Part shown: piece by piece, positions 15,101 to 21,510 of the stretch | Numbering within the stretch: the stretch's first letter is position 1 | How the letters are laid out: each line of letters begins with the position of its first letter | NCBI GenBank assembly: GCA_009792885.1 | Contig: WMCF01000029.1 | Location: 3,551,324-3,615,323, forward strand | Length of the DNA: 64,000 nt | Source of the DNA: Eremophila alpestris peregrina | Taxonomy: Eukaryota; Chordata; Aves; Passeriformes; Alaudidae | Reading direction: 5' to 3' | Notes under the pieces: model-generated | The model's input: only the letters and a program-made list of their open reading frames with translations | What the model was told of the DNA's origin: nothing | Databases searched by the model: none | Program-made: the position numbers and the translations under genes

Positions 15101-18100
15101 TAACTTCCAGTGGCCCAAACAAGCATTTGTGATGTTGGTATAGTTGCTATGAGGTGTGATAATCTCTGAAACATCACTCTGAGTTAATGGCAGACCCTTA
15201 CAGGCTCTGGGAACACAGAATTCAGCCCCAGGTTTTAATACCTTTTGGTCTCCACATGTTCACATTGTACTGTCTGTAACTGTGTATTCTTAAGATACTT
15301 ATCTGGATCTCCTTGGTGTAGCACAGGGGAAGAATCCATGAACTCGGTTTTTCCGTGACAATTCCTTCATCTTCCTTGGCAATCCCAACTCTGCAAACAG
15401 TTTGTGCCTTTTTTAGCCTACTTAATGAATCGTTCAGGGATTTTTTATGTTGCTGCAACACATTTAGATAATCACTGAAGAATGCTTTGGTTCCTCCCAT
15501 GTCTTGTGCTGTCTGTGACTGCATCCCCTGCCCAGGCACTTCCACAGTACACCACATTGTGAATCAGGCTGCAAGAAGCAAAGACATTGCTTTTAAACAG
15601 AGAACAAAAGCCACATTGTTTGGAAAAAGACAATAATGCTCTGACTTATTACTTATTCTCCTGTAACCTGGATGTTGGGGTCAGAGATGCTGCTCTGTAC
15701 TTCCCAAATGGAGTTTCTGATGTGTGCACACACCCACAATGTACATATACATTTATCACAGAAAATGGGGAACAATAATATTCAGAACTTTTTAAAGCAA
15801 TTTGCCACATCCGACATCAAAATCAGACCAGGTTCATTTCAAAAAGTAGCCATTTTCAATAAATAAGCCTGAACTGACCTCAAACTCCTACAGTGCCACC
15901 CTTAGGACGTTTGGAAAAGGACTGGTCAAAATATAGCAGCCTTTTGTATCTGCAGCTGCTTTTGTTTTTCCTTTACTACTTCCCGTATTTACCTATGTTT
16001 AATTTTTAAATGTAAGTGTGTAGGGAGGAATTTTTGATGCCTGGAAAAGGTATCAGAGCTTGATTCCTTCCTCCTTTTCCTTTAATGTTGAATAGCCCTA
16101 TGAACTATTGGCTGTAAAAAGTTTTATTCTTTTCAGTTATTTTTGGGAAAAAAGGAAAAAACAAACCCTATCTTCTCTATTTCACAGCTCTCCAGAGCAT
16201 GAGCTGCCATGGCATGAAATCTTCTGTAGAGTAGTGTTGTTGTTGTGTGGTTGTAGTCATCTCTCAGGGAGCACTGCCCCAGCCAAGGGGGAGGACAGGC
16301 CCAGTTGTCTGTGTCCATGTGAGGTGGCAGCACATTCAGCCAAGCAGGACCTGTACAAGGGGTAGGCTGGGCTGTACCTGGGTAAAAGTTAACGTGCTGT
16401 ATTCTGCTTCTTTTCCAGATGAAAATGAATGTCTCAGTGCACACATTTGTGGAGGAGCATCCTGCCACAATACTTTGGGAAGCTATAAATGTATGTGCCC
16501 TACTGGATTTCAGTATGAGCAGTTTAGTGGAGGTTGCCAAGATATCAATGAATGCGGTTCTGCACAAGCCCCATGCAGTTATGGTTGCTCAAACACTGAA
16601 GGTGGCTACGTCTGTGGGTGTCCACCTGGTTACTTCAGAATAGGACAAGGGTAAGGGATTCTCATTTTAAACTAACAGATACCAAGGGGACACAGTCCAC
16701 TCCTTTCTTTGCAGTGGGGAGCAGCAGGACCAGGGGGATTGTCAGCAATTTAAGAGGGATAGGATTGGGAAGGCTCTCAAGAGCTGGATGCACCTACTGA
16801 TTTTGGAGATTTGGGGGTGGGAACGTAACCATGGAAAGGGAGGAGTTTAATGCTTGAAACTGAAATTTGGTCAGGGCTACCTGGTTCAATCCTCTATTTT
16901 AAGCTACTGCTTTCACCTCTCCTGCACACTCCAGCAGCCTGCCAAGTCCTCTGAGCTTGGTACTTGGGAGCTCGCACTTCTTGCTGTAATTCACTTGTCT
17001 CCTTAAAGAACAAAACAAACATTAATAATAACACTCCCTACCAGCTGCAAAAAGAAATTACATTACACAAGTGGTTTGACCTGCTGGTTGGAATAACAAC
17101 TCTGCAGGCTCTTAGGTTCTTGTATGTTCCATATCCTTCTGTGTTTCAAATAATTATTTTTTTAATAAATGATTGCTTTATCAATAAAACCTTGCCCCAG
17201 TGGGCGTGTTAGAGCTGTACATCATATAGGACCAAGCAACCCAAATGGAAAGCAGAAAGATTGTGGTTTAAATTTTGTAAGTGACTAAAAGCTTTGGGAT
17301 GCATTATGAAAGACCTCACTTTTCAGATTTTTCAGCAGTTGTTGAAAATGGGTCTCTTTAAATGTGTTCCAGGCTGGATAACAGAAATTGCTAACAACAA
17401 CTCAGAGCTTAAGCCTGTGTTTTTATGACTGTTAAATATTGGCAGGTCTCTCTTGGGCAAAACCCCATGAAGGCAGATTCTTGAAATAAAGAGTGGCCTC
17501 ATTGTAATTCAGTGAGAATTTTGTCTGTTGACTTTAGCAGAAATCTTTCCTAGGAAATGAATGCAACGTAATTGCTTAATTAATTGTACTTACAGTTCTG
17601 CAAATGCAGCTTTTGATAAGATCTGTGTCTCACTAGAGTTAATTTTGAATTTCTTCCTTCCTCAGACACTGTGTTTCTGGAGTGGGGCTAGGCAGAGGTC
17701 AAGGACAAGAGCTTTCACTCAGTGGAGAAGTAGATGACAACTCCCTCTCCCCAGAAGCTTGTTATGAATGTAAAATCAATGGCTATCCCAAGAGAGGAAG
17801 GAAGCGCAGGAGCACTAATGAGACTGCAACTGAAGCTGAGGTAATTTCTGGGGGGAAGGAGTTTGTCTTCTGAAAGCTGGACTCAGAAGGACGTGTGCCA
17901 AAAGACAATCCCTCAGAAAAAATCTTCACCCTGAAGTAGACCAAAGCTGCTTTTGGATGTCAGGTAGTATTTTGTCTCAGAAGTGAGGTAGAGCTTCCCT
18001 TGCTTTCCAAATGAAAACGTTACAGCTTGTGCTGCTGTCACCAGTCAGAGGTGAGGGGTGAGGCTGCTTTTCCACCACTCTGCTGCACCTGCAGACTGCC

Positions 18101-18937
18101 CTGGCTCCAAAGGAATCTTGCAGAGCAGAAAATCCCCATTGAAATGCTGTGGCTCCCTCACAGGCCCTGCTCTCCTTCACAGTTGTTCTCTCAGCCTCTG
18201 GCTCCCCTGGCAGAGAGGAGGAGTGTGCCTTGTTTGCTCTCTTTGCAGGAGGCTGGTCACAGGCTCCCAGCATGGAGGGCCTTCATCTGTCAGGCAGCAA
18301 GGCCCAAGCACAGAAACTTCCAACGCTTGTCTTGGGCTCCTCTTACCCACACAGGGGTGGTGACTAAATCTGTACTTCATCCTGAGGAGTCCTAGGCCCA
18401 TAAGAGTGGATTTGACAGATGATGTTACAGAGCCTCCTTTTAAAAAGTGTCTAATTAGTAATGAATAACCTGGGCAAGAAACACAGGCACAGGCAGGTGT
18501 GAAATGCTCTGTGACAAAGGCAAGTGACATGCTTTGTTCTTGTGCAGGATCAGCAGGAGCTGCAGCCGCCCATCAGTCTCGCCAGCTGGGACGTTGAGAA
18601 AGCAGCAGTGTTCTCCATCAACATCTCAGATCTCAGTAACAAAGATCGAATCCTGGAACTGCTCCCTGCCCTCACAACCCTGACAAACCACAACCGATAC
18701 CTAATTGACTCTGGAAATGAAGATGGCTTCTTTAGAATCAATAAGAAGGACGGGATAAGTTACCTTCATTTCACAAAGAAGAAGCCAGTGCCTGGAAATT
18801 ATTCATTACAAATCAGTAGTATTCCACTCTATAAAAAGAAGGAACTTAACCAGCTTGAAGCGAAACATGACAAAGACTACCTCAGTGGTGAGCTGGGAGA
18901 TAACCTGAAAATGAAAATTCAGATATTGCTTCATTAA
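68..18937 (+). CDS. FBN1: FBN1, fibrillin-1, 3' part (21 coding exons, spliced)
   Basis: Fibrillin-1 is the secreted glycoprotein that assembles into extracellular 10-12 nm microfibrils, scaffolds elastin and binds latent TGF-beta complexes. The 5' part lies left of the window. The visible exons encode cbEGF27-31, TB6, cbEGF32-36, TB7, cbEGF37-43 and the C-terminal propeptide with its furin site. They sum to 3,071 bases: a split Asp codon, 1,022 codons and a stop. That equals human residues 1849-2871 as I recall that sequence, and identity is high throughout. FBN1 is chosen over FBN2/FBN3 because of the exact match and because DUT and SLC12A1 follow. Almost every cbEGF has its own phase 1-1 exon beginning with the Asp of D-x-D/N-E-C, so single exons can be skipped in frame. 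Two introns use GC donors. Introns range from about 0.2 to 1.9 kb. Confidence 0.97.
910..1026 (+). CDS. FBN1: FBN1 exon: cbEGF28
   Basis: This 117-base phase 1-1 exon encodes a cbEGF module beginning D-I-N-E-C-E-R-D-A-C with the core GNGTCRNTIGSFNC. The acceptor is TTTGTAG and the donor GTGAGA. The N-G-T triplet is a possible N-glycosylation sequon. Confidence 0.96.
   Translation: MLMSVREMPVAMGPAGTPLAPSTAAATWASSSPTTTTA
1389..1517 (+). CDS. FBN1: FBN1 exon: cbEGF29
   Basis: This 129-base phase 1-1 exon encodes a cbEGF module beginning D-V-D-E-C-A-S-G. It contains the calcium-site Asn and aromatic pattern CVNTIGSFQC. The acceptor is TTCTTAG and the donor GTGAGT. Confidence 0.96.
1779..1898 (+). 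CDS. FBN1: FBN1 exon: cbEGF30
   Basis: This 120-base phase 1-1 exon encodes a cbEGF module beginning D-I-N-E-C-A-L-E-P-G-K-C, ending with the PPGYILQNDQC region. The acceptor TTCTTCTAG follows a pyrimidine tract and the donor is GTGTGT. No ATG-led reading frame of useful length covers this exon, so it is easy to miss by ORF scanning. Confidence 0.96.
2343..2468 (+). CDS. FBN1: FBN1 exon: cbEGF31
   Basis: This 126-base phase 1-1 exon encodes a cbEGF module beginning D-I-D-E-C-V-E-Q-P-E-I-C, with CALGTCSNTPGSFKC. The acceptor is TTCTTACAG and the donor GTAAGT. It is followed by a 1.9-kb intron, among the longest introns of the gene in this window. Confidence 0.97.
4381..4530 (+). CDS. FBN1: FBN1 exon: TB6 domain, first part
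   Basis: This 150-base exon encodes most of the eight-cysteine TGF-beta-binding-protein-like domain TB6, from D-L-R-V-S-Y-C to the C-E-L-C-P region. It includes the diagnostic Cys triplet in KQECCCALKG. TB domains are unique to fibrillins and LTBPs. The acceptor is CTATGCAG and the donor GTGGGT. The domain is completed by the next, very short exon. Confidence 0.97.
5898..5963 (+). CDS. FBN1: FBN1 exon: TB6 end and linker (66 bases, human legacy exon 51)
   Basis: This 66-base exon encodes E-A-F-R-Q-I-C-P-F-G-I-G, which supplies the last TB6 cysteine, and the linker to cbEGF32. The acceptor is TTTTTTCAG and the donor GTAAGT. Its length equals the human exon 51, whose inclusion in people is known to depend on an exonic splicing enhancer around codon Tyr2113. 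Here that codon is TTT (Phe) at 5921-5923. Confidence 0.95.
6668..6784 (+). CDS. FBN1: FBN1 exon: cbEGF32
   Basis: This 117-base phase 1-1 exon encodes a cbEGF module beginning D-V-D-E-C-L-D-P-D-N-C, with CINTDGSFRC. The acceptor is TGGTTAAG, an AAG rather than CAG/TAG, which is weaker but acceptable. The donor is GTAAGT. A CR1 fragment begins about 75 bases into the following intron. Confidence 0.95.
6858..6998 (+). mobile_element. CR1 LINE 3' end fragment in an FBN1 intron
   Basis: The stretch reads GTTTTCATCCCTGCTAGTGC, then CCTGAGCAATCTGCTCCAAG, CCTGCTCTGGCTGAGTGTTT and a TTCTAGGAGTCTGTGGTTCT tail. This is the recognisable, degraded 3' end of a CR1 non-LTR retrotransposon with its short terminal octamer-like repeats instead of poly(A). 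It is 5'-truncated, as almost all CR1 copies are, and has the same orientation as FBN1. Confidence 0.75.
7123..7242 (+). CDS. FBN1: FBN1 exon: cbEGF33
   Basis: This 120-base phase 1-1 exon encodes D-T-D-E-C-A-V-G-N-P-C with CRNVIGGFEC and the GFEPGPMMTC tail, nearly identical to mammalian FBN1. The acceptor is ACTTGCAG and the donor GTGAGA. Confidence 0.96.
8822..8944 (+). CDS. FBN1: FBN1 exon: cbEGF34
   Basis: This 123-base phase 1-1 exon encodes D-V-N-E-C-I-Q-N-P-L-L-C with RCVNTFGSYEC and GGYVLREDRRMC. It is notably more GC-rich at third positions than neighbouring exons. The acceptor is CACTGCAG and the donor GTAACG. Confidence 0.96.
9369..9500 (+). CDS. FBN1: FBN1 exon: cbEGF35
   Basis: This 132-base exon is the longest single cbEGF exon here. 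It encodes D-Q-N-E-C-E-E-G with KQMECKNLIGTYMC and GPGYQRRPDGEGC. The first-loop insertion is characteristic of this module in FBN1. The acceptor is GTTTTAG and the donor GTGAGT. Confidence 0.96.
10096..10221 (+). CDS. FBN1: FBN1 exon: cbEGF36
   Basis: This 126-base phase 1-1 exon encodes D-E-N-E-C-Q-T-K-P-G-L-C with RCVNTVGSFRC. The acceptor is ACTGCAG and the donor GTAAGT. It is the last module before TB7. Confidence 0.96.
10769..10975 (+). CDS. FBN1: FBN1 exon: TB7 domain
   Basis: This 207-base exon encodes the whole seventh TB domain, D-N-R-E-G-Y-C through the final C-P-H-G-R-G-Y. It carries the Cys triplet KSECCCDGGRGWG and the motif FKKLCPHGRGY. The acceptor is TCTTGCAG. The donor is GTACTT, the weakest GT donor among the FBN1 exons here. 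Confidence 0.96.
11557..11682 (+). CDS. FBN1: FBN1 exon: cbEGF37
   Basis: This 126-base phase 1-1 exon encodes D-I-D-E-C-K-V-I-H-D-V-C with ECINERGTYHC. The acceptor is CATTGCAG and the donor GTAGGT. Confidence 0.96.
11898..12020 (+). CDS. FBN1: FBN1 exon: cbEGF38
   Basis: This 123-base phase 1-1 exon encodes D-L-N-E-C-N-E-S-P-K-P-C with ICKNTEGSYQC and CPKGYILQEDGRSC. The acceptor is TTCTTGTAG and the donor GTAAAA. Conservation with mammalian FBN1 is near-complete. Confidence 0.96.
12929..13045 (+). CDS. FBN1: FBN1 exon: cbEGF39
   Basis: This 117-base phase 1-1 exon encodes D-L-D-E-C-A-T-K-Q-H-N-C with CVNTIGGFTCKCPPGFTQHH. The acceptor is TATTTTAG after a T-rich tract and the donor GTAGGT. 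Confidence 0.96.
13800..13928 (+). CDS. FBN1: FBN1 exon: cbEGF40
   Basis: This 129-base phase 1-1 exon encodes D-N-N-E-C-A-T-E-I-N-I-C with GICQNTPGSFVC and QRGFSLDQTGQSC. The acceptor is CTCCCTCAG and the donor GTGGGT. Confidence 0.96.
14748..14867 (+). CDS. FBN1: FBN1 exon: cbEGF41
   Basis: This 120-base phase 1-1 exon encodes D-V-D-E-C-D-G-N-H-R-C with GCQNIIGGYRC and QGYLQHYQWNQC. The acceptor is CTTTTAG. The donor is TTG|GCAAGT, the second GC donor in this gene. The frame and the length of human cbEGF41 leave no alternative GT site. Confidence 0.95.
16419..16650 (+). CDS. FBN1: FBN1 exon: cbEGF42 and cbEGF43 in one exon
   Basis: This 232-base exon encodes two consecutive cbEGF modules, D-E-N-E-C-L-S-A-H and D-I-N-E-C-G-S-A-Q, with no intron between them. 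It runs into GYFRIGQG. The length equals human legacy exon 63 as I remember it. It breaks the one-module-per-exon rule and ends in a different phase, after two bases of a Gly codon. The acceptor is TTTTCCAG and the donor GTAAGG. Confidence 0.96.
17666..17840 (+). CDS. FBN1: FBN1 exon: C-terminal unique region with furin site and asprosin start
   Basis: This 175-base exon encodes H-C-V-S-G, a Gly-rich linker, then ACYECKINGYPKRGRKRR and the first ten residues after cleavage (STNETATEAE). R-G-R-K-R-R is the furin recognition site. Its cleavage releases mature fibrillin-1 and the C-terminal propeptide. The acceptor is TTCCTCAG and the donor GTAATT. Length equals the human exon because one extra linker residue offsets one fewer residue after the cleavage site. 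Confidence 0.96.
18548..18937 (+). CDS. FBN1: FBN1 last coding exon: asprosin body and stop codon
   Basis: This 390-base exon (129 codons and TAA at 18935-18937) encodes DQQELQPPISLASWDVEK through GELGDNLKMKIQILLH. In mammals the released propeptide is asprosin, a secreted hormone acting on liver glucose output and appetite. Truncating variants in this last exon cause the human marfanoid-progeroid-lipodystrophy syndrome. With ten residues from the previous exon the bird peptide is 139 residues against 140 in human. Sequons are visible at N-E-T, N-I-S and N-Y-S. The acceptor is CTTGTGCAG. Confidence 0.97.
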   Translation, partial: DQQELQPPISLASWDVEKAAVFSINISDLSNKDRILELLPALTTLTNHNRYLIDSGNEDGFFRINKKDGISYLHFTKKKPVPGNYSLQISSIPLYKKKELNQLEAKHDKDYLSGELGDNLKMKIQILLH

Positions 18938-19336
18938 TTCATCAACCAAAGACCAAATAATTAAACCAAAGATAGATAGGTAGGACTGAATATTCTTCCC
19001 AATCAGATTCTCCATATCATAGGTACAATCTAACGTGAGTACATTTGTATGAACTAGCACTATCATACTATTACATAAACAAGGTACAGGATGAATATGT
19101 GAGCTCAAAACTACCACTTTCTCAGGCTTTTACGTGTAGCTGAGCTACCTGATATGCTGAATCTTGAAAACTGGGACTTTTATCATTGGAAGTTGGCCAC
19201 TGATGCTGAGACACATCATCATTTCAGCAGAGGTACAAGAATGTGCTTTCAACTGATGGACAGCTCTATTTTTGTAATTCTTAAACTTCGCTTCTCCAAC
19301 TACAACTTACTAGGTCAGCCATTTATGATATCCATT

Positions 19337-19344
19337 TGGTGCTA
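19337..19344 (+). promoter_or_regulatory. miR-29 seed match, 8-mer (TGGTGCTA)
   Basis: TGGTGCTA is complementary to the miR-29 seed plus the flanking A. miR-29 is an established repressor of extracellular-matrix mRNAs including FBN1 in mammals. Binding here is inferred from sequence only. Confidence 0.6.
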
Positions 19345-19582
19345 GTAAATTTTCAACCTAGATTTATAAATGCACTGTAATATTTACACAACTTAGAAGC
19401 CAAAATTGCCATTATTCAGTCTAAATACTTCAATCAACCAAAGTTAGCTCAGTAGTTTATCTCAGTTATGCCTATAATACATTACATGTAAATTAAGTGT
19501 GTGTATACTGTAATCATGCTATTTTTATCAATGAAGCATTTGTAAACTAGATTAATAATACCCTTAATGTGAGGGTTTGTAA

Positions 19583-19589
19583 TGGTGCT
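19583..19589 (+). promoter_or_regulatory. miR-29 seed match, 7-mer (TGGTGCT)
   Basis: This is a second TGGTGCT heptamer 246 bases after the first in the FBN1 3' UTR, followed by T instead of A. Two sites in one UTR match the multi-site pattern usual for matrix-gene targets of miR-29. Confidence 0.5.
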
Positions 19590-19798
19590 TATAAGACCAA
19601 CTACTTGTTAACTGTATACACAAACCTGATGATAAAGTTTCTGTGACTTGCCAAAATGCACTGAGGTCAGTAGGGACCATTAAACATTCTCAAAAGTCAG
19701 ATGACAATCAGTGCCATCCTACACCATGACATATTGTAACATGTCAAGAGTACCCATAATCATTCATATCAACAAGGGTTCAATGTCATAAATGTCAC

Positions 19799-19804
19799 AA
19801 TAAA
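19799..19804 (+). terminator. Proximal FBN1 poly(A) signal (AATAAA)
   Basis: AATAAA is followed within 15-45 bases by a run of nine T and then a GT-rich stretch (TGTGGCCTTGTGTTC). This is the usual layout of a cleavage/polyadenylation site. Use of the site cannot be seen from DNA. Confidence 0.6.
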
Positions 19805-21504
19805 ACAGTCTTTTTTTTTAGTTTATTCTGTGGCCTTGTGTTCTTGCTAAAATTGTGATAAACTGCATTCTTATACTTTAGATGTTGTCAGTAGGGTTGT
19901 CTTTGTATCTGTGTGTCCAGGTGATTCCTCCTTGAAGGAGCTGCTGCTATTCATTCTTCATGCAAAGAAAGAACAGAAGAAGTACAGAAACCTTCACAAA
20001 TCTAAACAGCAGTGGACCTCTCTCAAGTTACTGTGTGGTTCCAGAAAGGAAATGAGAACATTTCCAATGACATGACCTGAGCAGTCCTGTCAATAAGTGA
20101 TCTGATAGCCAGAACATGCAGAAGTGGATGTTAAATCATTATACAGAAAACACAGTTAAGTGTGAAGTATTGTTTGCTAAAACTGCCTTCAGATATTCCT
20201 CTCTTTTACCTCCATTTCAAGATACTGTCATATAACCCAAGACTGACAACAGAGGAATAATCCAATACCAGAAACCATCACAAGTTGTAGATGGGTTTTA
20301 ACATCAAGAGAATTACTCAGTGATGTGGGTGTTCTTATATATGCAAATGCCATGGTGTATCTTTTAGTAGCAGCAGAACATTGTACTGAGGTGTGATGCT
20401 ATAAAACCTGGAAGAAAGTGCTGAAACTGCTGCTGGGACAGCACTGTAATTGATAGAGGGAACATATATTGAGCTATAATAGCTTTGGAAGGGAAATGTA
20501 CTCCCATAATTCACCCCAAATTGTATTATTGCTCTCTGTGATTTCTTCTGCATAACAAATATACCTATATAAAAAGTTTGTGCACAAGATTACTTTGATA
20601 TTTTTAATAGACCATGTCTGGATTTTATTTATTAGTATGCCAAAATGTTGAACAGTGTATTTTTTCCACATGTTGCATAACTATGGCGAGATATAATCAG
20701 AACTTTACAGTTGTAAATGGCACTCTTATATCAGCAGTTGGGAATGATTTTTAGTGCCAGTGTGCATGATTGTATAGTTTGTAGGTAAGTGTACAACTGA
20801 AGTATTTTTTCTCAGCCCCTAAACACTGAGAGGAACTGAGAAGGATGATTTCAGAAAGACCTGTCAGGAGTCTGTCCAGTAGAGTTGGTTTACATTTAAG
20901 CTCTATGTAACACCTTATGATGCCAAAGGTTCTTTGACTACTTCCAGCAGCCCCAGTGTTGCCCACACAGTTCTGCAAATTGACTTTGTTATGCTTCAGA
21001 AACAAGAAATCTTGACAGTAACTCTTTTAGTCATCTTAAAATGGAAAACCCAGTCTTGCTGTACCAATCTGCACATAAAAAATCCACTTTTTTGTACATT
21101 ATTCATCTGTCTCTTTGCAGCAGTGCCTTTTAACTGATATATAATTTTTGCTTCTTGGTTTTAGTTGCTGTATGTGTATGATCATTTCCACTAGTTTGAA
21201 TTTCTGCAGCTCTTTGCATCTCAGTGAAGCACAAAGGTTGCACAATAACATTGCACAAAACCTGCAATTAAAAAGTGGTTTATAACTTGCAGTGTGATTT
21301 TTGAGTAATCTGCTGTATTTCATTTGATAGTGGGATCCCAGAATAACTCTGAGCACTAAACAGATTGAAGTAGAGGTCTTTCTAAGTGTGTATCCTTTTG
21401 CTATTAAAGGATATTTTTCAAATTCAAGAAAATAGCAAAATGCTTTATTATTTGAAATAAGTGTGGCTTCCCTCCACTGCAATTGTGCATATGACTGCAT
21501 GGAT

Positions 21505-21510
21505 AATAAA
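21505..21510 (+). terminator. Distal FBN1 poly(A) signal (AATAAA)
   Basis: AATAAA is followed by T-rich sequence and a GTGTGTTGT element near 21580. It lies 2.57 kb after the stop codon, which fits the long UTR form of FBN1. Confidence 0.5.
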
